From Pseudomonadota bacterium (GTDB lineage Bacteria > Pseudomonadota > Alphaproteobacteria > Rhodobacterales > Rhodobacteraceae), in assembly GCA_020161615.1 (NCBI GenBank), contig JAIUPD010000009.1, positions 1-64,000 on the forward strand: 64,000 nt of DNA, given 5' to 3'. Made by a program: the position numbers and the translations under genes. The notes under the pieces were generated by a model that was not told the origin of the DNA, ran no database searches, and saw only the letters and a program-made list of their open reading frames with translations. Positions 34,147 through 40,980 of this stretch are shown here, in pieces (position 1 is the stretch's first letter; every line of letters starts with the position of its first letter).

Positions 34147-34553
34147 CGAAAAAGAAAGACCCTGGAGTGACCCGTCTCGAAGACGAGCTGGTGGAAGATG
34201 TCTTTGCGATGACCGACGCTGAGATCGAGGCAGAGCTTCGGGAAGGGGGCGTCGATATCGACACGTTCGACAAGGAAATGGACGATCTCTTTGCGTCCGC
34301 CCTCGCAGAGGGTGGGCAACGGCGCCTGCAGGACGCTCGCAAGGCGGTCGACCTGCATCATGAACGCCAGAAGCGGAAAGCGCAGCAAAAGTCCCAGGAC
34401 GAGCTTCGCGCGCAGATCGCCGCGATCATCGCCGGCAACCCTGACCTTACGATGGCCGCCCGCAACTTCGAGAAGGAGCATGAAGGCGATCTGGAGGGGG
34501 TCCTTGCGGACCTGCAGGAGCTCACGGGTGACGATTGGGATGACGATGAGTGA
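34143..34553 (+). CDS. Acidic coiled-coil-like protein of unknown function
   Basis: 136 residues, very acidic at both ends (EDELVEDVFAMTDAEIEAEL; tail DDWDDDE), with a central charged helix (LHHERQKRKAQQKSQDELRA) that may be a coiled coil. No known domain is recognised. It sits between the sigma-like and ImmA genes with overlaps on both sides (ATGA and TGATG). It could be an anti-sigma factor or the ImmA substrate, but nothing in the sequence proves this. Confidence 0.6.
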   Translation: MTKKKDPGVTRLEDELVEDVFAMTDAEIEAELREGGVDIDTFDKEMDDLFASALAEGGQRRLQDARKAVDLHHERQKRKAQQKSQDELRAQIAAIIAGNPDLTMAARNFEKEHEGDLEGVLADLQELTGDDWDDDE

Positions 34554-35326
34554 TGCGCATCATCCGTGATCCAGAGGAGTTGCTAAGGGAATTCGGCGTC
34601 TCGCGCCCCGACCAGATCGACTTGGAGGCCATCGCCTGGACGCAGAACGCGCGTGTTCAATACCGCCACCTGCACGGGTGCGAGGCGCGGATCATTGGTG
34701 CGGGGAACCGTGCGAAGATCTCCCTGAAGCCGGATGGGAACCCTCGTCGGAGGCGTTTCTCGCTGGCACATGAGATCGGCCATTGGCAGTGCCATCGGGG
34801 TCAGACCCTGATCTGTAAGTCTGACGATATCGAGACGGGCAGCATGATCGGGAAACTTCCTGAGCGTACCGCCGACCGCTTCGCCGCGCGGCTCCTAATG
34901 CCCGAGTTCCTGATCCGTGAGAGCCTTCGTGGCTACAACAACCGGTTTGACATGGGAACGATCAGGGCGATGGCCGAGGACTTCGACATGAGCCTGACGG
35001 CAGCGGCGATCAGGCTTGTCGAGCGCAATACGCAGCCGAGCCTCCTCGTCTGTCACACCTTGAAGGGACGAAAGTGGTTCGCGAGATCCCCCAAAGTGGA
35101 CCAGCGATGGTTTCCGATGGAACACCTGGACAAGGACAGCCTCGCGTTTGATGTCCTGTTCAAAGGTGGACCCGAGGATAGGATGCTGCGCGCGAGCGGG
35201 GCGGACGCCTGGTTCGACAAGCCATGGGCGGACGAGATACCAATCAAGGAACAGACCGTGCGCATCTATGATGATGAGGTTCTGACGCTGTTGGTCGTGC
35301 AGGATGAGCGTATGCTTGCAGATTAG
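34553..35326 (+). CDS. ImmA/IrrE-family metallopeptidase
   Basis: 257 residues from ATG 34553 (GTG 34550 is one codon earlier). The zinc motif HEIGHWQ lies at residues 73-79, with the downstream family signature ERTADRFAARLLMPEFLI giving the third ligand region. A C-terminal domain (about 160-257) may sense a signal. ImmA and IrrE cleave repressors or anti-sigma-type proteins in response to DNA damage or element-encoded signals, and CBASS loci use a similar CapP protease with the CapH repressor. It is the last gene of the cassette divergent from the ubiquitin-like operon. Confidence 0.85.
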   Translation: MRIIRDPEELLREFGVSRPDQIDLEAIAWTQNARVQYRHLHGCEARIIGAGNRAKISLKPDGNPRRRRFSLAHEIGHWQCHRGQTLICKSDDIETGSMIGKLPERTADRFAARLLMPEFLIRESLRGYNNRFDMGTIRAMAEDFDMSLTAAAIRLVERNTQPSLLVCHTLKGRKWFARSPKVDQRWFPMEHLDKDSLAFDVLFKGGPEDRMLRASGADAWFDKPWADEIPIKEQTVRIYDDEVLTLLVVQDERMLAD

Positions 35327-35347
35327 GGTAAGCGTCCGGCCTGACCG

Positions 35348-35509
35348 CTACCCGCACCATTTCCAAGGCAGCAGGTCATCGACCTTTGTGATCTTGTAGT
35401 CCGGGATACAGGCCAGGGTGTCGGCCAGATAGGCATGGAGATCGGCGGCGTTGAGCTTAGCCGTTTCGATCAGGGTGTATGCGATGGCGGCGGCCTTGCC
35501 GCCAGCCAC
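35348..35509 (-). pseudogene. IS66-type transposase, C-terminal remnant
   Basis: In-frame residues AIAYTLIETAKLNAADLHAY, DTLACIPDYKITKVDDLL and PWKW match the very end of IS66-family transposases (the IS66_C segment). Only about 54 codons survive, fused in frame to unrelated upstream coding sequence. No inverted repeats or other IS66 genes are seen, so this is a relic left by a deletion. Confidence 0.75.
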
Positions 35510-35952
35510 GGGCCAAACCCGATCCCGGACCATCGTTCGAGCGTTCCCCGTTCCCTTCTCCTCGGAGATCACGACACGCGCGATCTTCGTGTCGTTGAAC
35601 TCCACCATGAGGCCATCCACGCCCTTGTCCGCGTGTCGCATATGTGGCGACCGGATCAGGGCCAGTCTATCGGCACGGTGAGCTGCAATCCACGAGATGA
35701 CTTGGAACATCCATCACGATGCGACGGGTCACCACTAGGGCCGACCTTGAGGAGGCCGCGTGCACCTTCGTAGCTTCCCTTCGGGTAGCCGACGTAAACC
35801 AGACCGTCCTCCTCTAGAATGGGTTCGGCACCGCGGACTTGGCCGACGGCCACGCGAGCAAGCAGCTCGGCCAACGCATTTTCGTCTTCGATCGTCCAGG
35901 TAGACCCAGCCCATAGATTTCCTTCTCGGACAGGTGTCAGCGCAATTGCCAT
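35510..35952 (-). pseudogene. Broken gene, possible nuclease-fold protein, truncated by the IS66 relic
   Basis: Two overlapping minus-strand frames look like one interrupted protein. The first (35952 inward) starts MAIALTPVREGNLWAGSTWT and ends its sense near DPSHRDG. A frame change near 35710 then continues FQVISWIAAHRADRLALIRS. The second part contains GVDGLMVEFNDTK followed by VVISEEKGTG, a D...ExK-like arrangement seen in restriction-endonuclease folds, before running into transposase sequence. So there is a frameshift plus a 3' truncation. I do not recognise the family; nuclease is a weak suggestion. Confidence 0.5.
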
Positions 35953-36102
35953 GATAGTCAGTCAATCCTCTGCGGCCGGCAATAGCCAAGTGGGTGCCGA
36001 TAAGGAGTGTGAGGGGTGCGCCAAACTATCAATGCCGATGCGTGAACGTGCAGCATTCCACTTGACTGGCAACTCAGGGAAAGCTTCGACAGCACAATTG
36101 CC

Positions 36103-36768
36103 TCACTCACGCTTTATCCGCTCTCTCTCATCAATCAATGAGCCGTAATACTTGCGAAATACGGCCTCTTCATCCCCCCGCAAAGGCGTTAAGCGTGGAG
36201 AAAAAAATGTTCTCCGCAGCGGGTCAATCAAGCGCATATCATTTGGATCAAAATCCTTTAGCGCCGTCTGCATCGCCCACAAGCCCAATCTACCACCCTC
36301 CTCTGGCAGAACCGGCTCTTCGCTAAAGTAGGAGTAAACCACACGGGTATATTCCCCCCTCACGCGCGCGTAGAAGGCATTCTTTATTCGAATCACGCCA
36401 CCAAGGCCTTCGAAACATAGGACACCGTGAGCGCTCTGTGGAAGTATTTCCAAGCGCTCGTTTGACCATCGCAACTTCTCATTTATCAGAACAAGAATGC
36501 CGTCCTTTAATGCCGGATATAGACGAGCATACCGCTTGTTTGAGTTGATTCTTTTATCCGTTAAATCTGAAATATCTCCTGCTCCAGACATATGGATCTT
36601 TACATCTGTCCAAAAAGGCTGATAGAAATCGCCACCCTGACTCCTGTTGCCGCCGCTCTCCTTTCGAACATCCAAGCGAATATCTTCTTTTAGAATCTTG
36701 CGCCGTAGTTTCGGTGAGGCGTAAAATAACTGAAGCGCCTTTCGGAGGGGGATATCTAGTACAGACAT
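36103..36768 (-). CDS. Hypothetical protein, AT-rich
   Basis: 221 residues from ATG at 36768, preceded by GGAGA; the frame also opens earlier at 36795. No domain is recognised. It is soluble, mixed alpha/beta in character, with an N-terminal basic segment (ALQLFYASPKLRRKILKEDI) and a long run of charged residues at the end (SLIDERERIKRE). The AT-rich coding sequence marks it as acquired. It stands alone on its strand between the broken gene and higBA. Confidence 0.6.
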   Translation of the reverse strand: MSVLDIPLRKALQLFYASPKLRRKILKEDIRLDVRKESGGNRSQGGDFYQPFWTDVKIHMSGAGDISDLTDKRINSNKRYARLYPALKDGILVLINEKLRWSNERLEILPQSAHGVLCFEGLGGVIRIKNAFYARVRGEYTRVVYSYFSEEPVLPEEGGRLGLWAMQTALKDFDPNDMRLIDPLRRTFFSPRLTPLRGDEEAVFRKYYGSLIDERERIKRE

Positions 36769-36998
36769 GAATGGTTCTCCTGGACACAACAGCAAGCATT
36801 ACTCAGGAATTCCAAAAAACAAGCCCCTACTGCAAGACGAGTGGTGAATTTTGCTCAGCATAAGGGTGGAGGAACGCGTCGGCTACATTCTTGCGTCATC
36901 TTTTGGGGAGAGTTAATTGAAGAGTCTTGGGAACCGACCGTCCGCAAGGGGCCTATCGCGCCAAATGTGAACTGCTAAAGCCAGTCGGCTGACCCCAG

Positions 36999-37298
36999 TT
37001 ACTCCGCAGCAAACAACGTGGGCACTCCGGATACATCCACTTCCCGAGAGGCGTGCCAAGCATCATAGGCACCCTGCATCCTGATCCAGAACAGCGGTTC
37101 GTTCCCGAACAGCTTTGCCAGGCGCACGGCGACCTCTGGGCTGACCGGTTTGCGCTCTGCCAGAACGTCATGCAGATGCTGACGGGAGATACCCAGCATC
37201 CGCGCGATCTCGGCCTTGGACTTGCCCGTCTCCGGGACCACATCTTCGCGGAGCAATTCGCCCGGATGCGTCGGGCAGCGGTCGGGGTTCCGGCTCAT
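36999..37298 (-). CDS. higA: HigA-type XRE antitoxin
   Basis: 99 residues. The HigA opening PTHPGELLREDVVPETG is followed by the helix-turn-helix SKAEIARMLGISRQHLHDVL and the typical VSPEVAVRLAKLFGNEPLFW. It binds the HigB toxin and its own promoter. It is downstream of higB with a 9-nt gap, the reversed toxin-first order characteristic of higBA. Confidence 0.93.
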   Translation of the reverse strand: MSRNPDRCPTHPGELLREDVVPETGKSKAEIARMLGISRQHLHDVLAERKPVSPEVAVRLAKLFGNEPLFWIRMQGAYDAWHASREVDVSGVPTLFAAE

Positions 37299-37307
37299 AT
37301 AAGCCTC

Positions 37308-37583
37308 CTAGTGGTATTGCTCGAAGTCCAGCACATAGGCGTCGCCATCTCTGAACTCGAACGTGATGCACCATGGCCCGTTCACATGGACCGTGTAGCG
37401 CGTCGGGTTGTGACCTCGCAGCGTATGAAAGTCGAAACCGGGAAGGTTCATGTCCTCGGGCGCGGTGGCGGCATCCAGGGCGTCGAGCCGCCGCAGGATG
37501 CGCTTGTGGAACCGCGCATCGATCTTGGACTTGCCAGTTTCCCAGAGGGCCTTCAGCTGCTTATTCGTGAACGTCTTTATCAT
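37308..37583 (-). CDS. higB: HigB-type RelE/ParE toxin
   Basis: 91 residues. It has the RelE-superfamily pattern with an N-terminal helical pair (NKQLKALWETGKSKIDARFH), LPGFDFHTLRGHNPTRYTV and the C-terminal WCITFEFRDGDAYVLDFEQY. HigB toxins cleave ribosome-bound mRNA. Its ATG at 37583 lies only a few bases from the -10 box of the promoter upstream, so the message may be leaderless. Confidence 0.92.
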   Translation of the reverse strand: MIKTFTNKQLKALWETGKSKIDARFHKRILRRLDALDAATAPEDMNLPGFDFHTLRGHNPTRYTVHVNGPWCITFEFRDGDAYVLDFEQYH

Positions 37584-37588
37584 TGCTA

Positions 37589-37617
37589 TATGTAGTCTAT
37601 CTGCTTACACGTGTCAA
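37589..37617 (-). promoter_or_regulatory. higBA promoter
   Basis: On the minus strand TTGACA (37612-37617) is followed after 17 bp by TACATA (37589-37594). The consensus -35 and exact spacing are convincing; the -10 is moderate. The expected transcription start falls within about 1-2 bases of the higB ATG. Confidence 0.65.
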
Positions 37618-37688
37618 TAGATCGCTTACAGCACAGCCGAAAGCGTGAAGGCACTCCTGTACTCACCGAAAAGGGAATCGCCGCTAGA

Positions 37689-38285
37689 TCAGCGCAGGTG
37701 ATTTGCTGTTCTGTCTTCCAGAAAGGCCTCAAAGGTGTAGCTCTCGAGGATCGATGCGCTGGACGCAAGCGGGCGCCCTAGTATCGCCTCGAGGGCCGCA
37801 GCTGTCCCGGCAATCACCGCTGCAGGAGCGAACCAAGCCATTGAACGGACACCGACACTGTCGGGCCAAAACAGGACCTGCAGCGCCGGGACGAGCAGGA
37901 AGGGGATTGCCACAAGATAGAGACGGCGAAGTGGCCTCATCTTGCGCTCGAGGGTTTCCGCCAGCGCTGCATGGTTGGCATGAAGATCGCGCTCCCATGC
38001 CAGGTACTCGTCTTCCAGCTGGCCGCGCAGGAAGTGGCCGCATCGGCAGTATTCGCGAGACAGGTACTCGATCTGCCCGCAAGCTGCGCAACAGATCGCA
38101 TTGATGTTCGCGGCGTTAGGCCGAACCTCAGTCTGACGCGAAGGCTCCTCCGCCGCTGACCGTGCCTCGTCCGTCGGGAACAATCCCTCCCGTTCGAGGA
38201 AATCGTCAACTCTGCGGGATACGGAAACCTTCCGGGGCTTCAGAACGTGGACTTCGGCGGGAAAGGAATAGGTATTGTCAGACAC
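37689..38285 (-). CDS. Zinc-ribbon membrane protein of unknown function
   Basis: 198 residues from GTG at 38285, overlapping the stop of the upstream XRE gene by one base. A zinc-ribbon-like cluster CCAACGQIEYLSREYCRCGH lies near residue 75, an amphipathic helix follows, and then two membrane helices (YLVAIPFLLVPALQVLFW and MAWFAPAAVIAGTAAALEAI). The order DNA-binding regulator then zinc-ribbon/2TM protein resembles compact toxin or abortive-infection pairs, in which a membrane protein is the effector. I do not recognise a named family; function is unknown. Confidence 0.55.
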   Translation of the reverse strand: MSDNTYSFPAEVHVLKPRKVSVSRRVDDFLEREGLFPTDEARSAAEEPSRQTEVRPNAANINAICCAACGQIEYLSREYCRCGHFLRGQLEDEYLAWERDLHANHAALAETLERKMRPLRRLYLVAIPFLLVPALQVLFWPDSVGVRSMAWFAPAAVIAGTAAALEAILGRPLASSASILESYTFEAFLEDRTANHLR

Positions 38286-38719
38286 TAGGCGACCAGCCCC
38301 AGAACGCTGTCGATGCGCCTTGTGTCTGGCGCATGGTCTGCGCCGCCCAGGGCATCGGCGTTGAGAAATTCGGCGAAGAGAAAGTCGATGGCATCCCACT
38401 TCTTTTCAGCCGTGACGCTCAGGCCGCGCTCCGAAATGCGGTGTTCGACCGCCAGCCCGATCTTGCGGTAGGCTTGGGTGATCTCGTCGTGCCGCCGACT
38501 TTTTCCATGCTCGGTGTCACCCTCCAGGACCCAGAGCGGATCGACGTCGAACTCCTGAAAAACCCGCAGCAGCAGCGTGCCGGTGATGTCTCGCTCCCCG
38601 CGTTCGTAGTACTGATAGGCGCTTCGGCTGATGTCTAGCCGCTGCGCCATCGCCTCTTGAGAGAGGTTCGCCATGCTGCGCACCGCCGCAAGACGACTCC
38701 CTAAGCCTGTGACGGTCAT
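38285..38719 (-). CDS. XRE-family transcriptional regulator
   Basis: 144 residues from ATG at 38719, with AAGG upstream; a longer frame to 38752 is unlikely. The helix-turn-helix is clear: ANLSQEAMAQRLDISRSAYQ and YYERGERDI, followed by LRVFQEFDVDPLWVLEGD as in phage-type repressors, and a roughly 70-residue C-terminal tail. It heads a two-gene unit with the zinc-ribbon membrane protein and is divergent from the xis-like gene. It may control either side of the 175-bp gap. Confidence 0.75.
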   Translation of the reverse strand: MTVTGLGSRLAAVRSMANLSQEAMAQRLDISRSAYQYYERGERDITGTLLLRVFQEFDVDPLWVLEGDTEHGKSRRHDEITQAYRKIGLAVEHRISERGLSVTAEKKWDAIDFLFAEFLNADALGGADHAPDTRRIDSVLGLVA

Positions 38720-38894
38720 TATCAACCTTCTTACTGGTTGCATTGACCACAATCTTGGTTATATGTGCTCGTGAGAACCATAAATCGTGGCGATGCGCTC
38801 GTTCTGTCCGAATCCAGCGTACTTTTGTTTCGTTCTGAATGCAAAACGGAATTCTTCGCATCGATTTGTGAGCACATCGCAGACGAGGTGACGC

Positions 38895-39113
38895 ATGACC
38901 AAACTTCTCGAAACACCCAAGGAACTGGCGGATCGTCTGGGGCTGCCTGTGACCAACATCCGCTATCTGATCCGCGAAGACATGCTGGATCACATCTACA
39001 CGGCCCCCGGCAAACGCAACCCGAAGATCCCGAGCGGGGCCTGGGAGAAATATGTCTCGCAGTTCACCGTCACGGCTGCCCCTAAGACCGCTCGCAGCGG
39101 CCGGAAAGGGTGA
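38895..39113 (+). CDS. Excisionase-like small DNA-binding protein
   Basis: 72 residues with a winged-helix MerR/Xis-like start, TPKELADRLGLPVTNIRYLI, typical of recombination directionality factors next to integrases. Basic residues dominate the tail (KTARSGRKG). It is the first of three plus-strand genes leading to the integrase. The Xis role is inferred from position and size. Confidence 0.6.
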   Translation: MTKLLETPKELADRLGLPVTNIRYLIREDMLDHIYTAPGKRNPKIPSGAWEKYVSQFTVTAAPKTARSGRKG

Positions 39114-39117
39114 GGCG

Positions 39118-39465
39118 ATGATGAGCACCGAACACGCGGAACAGTCCCAGATACTCACCATCGGCAAGACACCCGCCCAGTGGGTCGAGATCATGGCCGG
39201 CCACGGGATCGAGATTTCCGAGCGCACGCTGCGCGAGAAGGCCAACGACACCGGCGCGTTCTTCCGGCTGGGGCGCACGATGCTGATCACGCCCGCGCAG
39301 ATTGACACCATCTTCGAGGAAGGACAGGCATGCCGCTCGAAATCTACAAGCGTGGCTCCGTCTTCTGGGTCAAGGGCTGGGTCGAATACAATGGCCGACC
39401 GATCGCCGGTCCATACCGCCAAAGCACGCGAGCGACTACTGAAGCTGGCGCGCGGGACTGGATAA
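39118..39465 (+). CDS. Small island protein upstream of integrase, unknown
   Basis: 115 residues (ATG 39118 or 39121). The N-terminal half (AQWVEIMAGHGIEISERTLR and MLITPAQIDTIFEEGQ) looks like a helix-turn-helix adaptor for DNA binding. The last 45 residues lie in the part that overlaps the integrase by 136 bp and are low complexity, so the true end may be a read-through of the overlap. It may be a second Xis-like protein. Confidence is modest. Confidence 0.5.
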   Translation: MMSTEHAEQSQILTIGKTPAQWVEIMAGHGIEISERTLREKANDTGAFFRLGRTMLITPAQIDTIFEEGQACRSKSTSVAPSSGSRAGSNTMADRSPVHTAKARERLLKLARGTG

Positions 39466-40424
39466 ACGACGAAACGCAGCTTCAGATCCGCAGGCACCTG
39501 GTCGGCGAGGAGCACAGCCTGCGGTTTGCGGACGCGGTAAATTTCTACCACCCATCAGCCAAGGCAGCGAAGCAGCTTCTCCCAATCCTTGATGAGATCG
39601 GAGATATGCCGCTGGGCGCGATCACCGGTGCACTGTTGAAAAGACTCGGCCCCAAGCTGAAGCCGAAGGCTTGCACGGATACCTGGTGGCGCGAGATTGT
39701 GACGCCGGCGCGGGCGGTCATCAACAACGCGCATGAGCTGAAGGGAACCCCGCTCCTCAGGGTCAAGCGGTACGACAAGTTCGAGCGGATCGCCCAGGAC
39801 GAGCGGCGCCGCAAGACCAGCCGGATCGAGCGGATCCCTGCGACGCGGGACTGGATCGAGGCGTTCTGTGCCGCCGCCGACCCTTACAACGCGGCCATGG
39901 CCCGGTTCATGTTCGAGACCGCAGCCCGCATTGATCAGGCAGTGTCCATCGAACCAGATGATCTGAGGCCGCGCACATGCGAAGTGCGGATCAAGGCGCA
40001 GAAGGGCCACCCGGAAGGCTGGATCACCGTCTCCCCCCAGATGATGGCCGAACTGATTGCGCTGAAGCCCAAGCGGCCGAAGAACCGCAAGACGGGGGCG
40101 ATCCTGCCACCGCGCGTCTTCGGCTACGGTAGCCCGACCGGCTATAACAACCGCTGGAAGACGATCTGCAAACAGGCGGGCATCCCATACCTGTCCGCGC
40201 ACCGTGCTGGGCGGCATGGGTTCTATACCGAACTGGTGGTGCGGCAGGGGGTCGATCCGGTCACGGCGGCCAAGGCAGGGCGGTGGTCAGATGCCACGTT
40301 GCCGATGCGTATCTATGCCCATGCAGAGGCGGATGAGGCCGAGGTCAGGGCGCGGTTTCGTACAAAGTATGTACAACAGACAGAACCCCAACCGGCCAAG
40401 CACAAGAAAACAAAGAAGGATTAG
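39330..40424 (+). CDS. int: Tyrosine recombinase (integrase) of the island
   Basis: 364 residues. An N-terminal SAM-like/arm-binding region precedes the catalytic domain, where the tetrad is visible: arginine in FMFETAARIDQAVSIEPDDL, HRAGRHGFYTELV (H-x-x-R), the Trp/His position in AKAGRWSDATLP, and the nucleophile tyrosine in MRIYAHAEADEA. It integrates DNA at the 3' half of tRNA-Arg(CCU). The gene ends 14 bp before the right attachment site. All catalytic residues appear intact, so the island may still be excisable. Confidence 0.92.
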   Translation: MPLEIYKRGSVFWVKGWVEYNGRPIAGPYRQSTRATTEAGARDWINDETQLQIRRHLVGEEHSLRFADAVNFYHPSAKAAKQLLPILDEIGDMPLGAITGALLKRLGPKLKPKACTDTWWREIVTPARAVINNAHELKGTPLLRVKRYDKFERIAQDERRRKTSRIERIPATRDWIEAFCAAADPYNAAMARFMFETAARIDQAVSIEPDDLRPRTCEVRIKAQKGHPEGWITVSPQMMAELIALKPKRPKNRKTGAILPPRVFGYGSPTGYNNRWKTICKQAGIPYLSAHRAGRHGFYTELVVRQGVDPVTAAKAGRWSDATLPMRIYAHAEADEAEVRARFRTKYVQQTEPQPAKHKKTKKD

Positions 40425-40438
40425 GAAAATGAATGAAT

Positions 40439-40494
40439 CCCTCCTAAGGGGCAGGTTGCAGGTTCGAATCCTGCCGGGGTCACCAAAAAACCCA
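40439..40494 (+). repeat. Right attachment site (tRNA-Arg 3' half copy)
   Basis: It repeats 24337-24392 with four substitutions, beginning in the anticodon stem and ending at CACCAAAAAACCCA. No 5' half of a tRNA precedes it, so it is not a gene. Confidence 0.88.
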
Positions 40495-40980
40495 GCATCT
40501 GCGCCGCGCTTTCGGGTTCGCCCTCGGGTTCGTTGAGCCAAGACAGCGCCGCGCGTCTCTAGCAGGCCTGTCGCGTGACGCAGGTGCCGGGCGAGACCTG
40601 GACAGAGACCAAGCGCATGATCGTCGGGCGCGCCGAGGCGACGGGACACAACCGCAGGTCAGCGCGGCGAGTGCCGGCGGGCGGCCCGGATCGCGGAATT
40701 GCCGGGCGTGGGGCCGATCATCGCCGATCGGGCCCGCCAATCAGGCGCGTTGCGATGAGAAATTGCTGAGGTCAGGGACTTCGACTTCCTCGACTGGCCA
40801 AAATGAAGGCTGAAAGGGGCTTGAAACGCTTGACTGGCCAGGACCCTTTCGCCGTAATTTGGGACCCGAGTGGCAATCGCCCAAGTCGGCAACCCCCTTT
40901 TCCCCTGAATTCGGATTTTAGGAAAAAGCAGACCGGGAACTTTCTGAAACGACACTTCCGATTGGAGAGCGGAGTCAATC
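40495..40980. other. Gap between island end and cas3, with possible transposase debris and cas3 promoter
   Basis: 486 bp without an intact gene. A short frame around 40690-40745 reads RIAELPGVGPIIADRARQSG, which resembles the helix-hairpin-helix part of IS110-type transposases, so this may be an old insertion remnant. Positions 40830-40860 contain TTGACT and TAATTT separated by 19 bp, a possible weak cas3 promoter. GGAGAGCGGAG just before 40981 is a ribosome-binding site. Confidence 0.4.

Larger units (their letters stand above)
24384..40494. mobile_element. About 16-kb genomic island integrated in tRNA-Arg(CCU)
   Basis: The island is bounded by the 56-bp direct repeat of the tRNA 3' half, with a tyrosine recombinase (39330-40424) ending 14 bp before the right repeat and an Xis-like gene near it. 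The content is typical accessory DNA: a replication-initiator-like gene, a MobC-like protein, two toxin-antitoxin pairs, a CHAT protease, a ubiquitin-like conjugation operon, a sigma-like/ImmA cassette, transposon debris and unknown genes. Base composition is uneven; the CHAT gene and the 36.1-36.8 kb gene are clearly AT-richer than the chromosome. No relaxase or conjugation machinery is present, so it could at most be mobilised in trans. Confidence 0.88.

Noticed and set aside
37586-37768. 60-codon frame between higB and the zinc-ribbon gene
   Set aside because: It covers the higBA promoter region, has no ribosome-binding site and no recognisable product.
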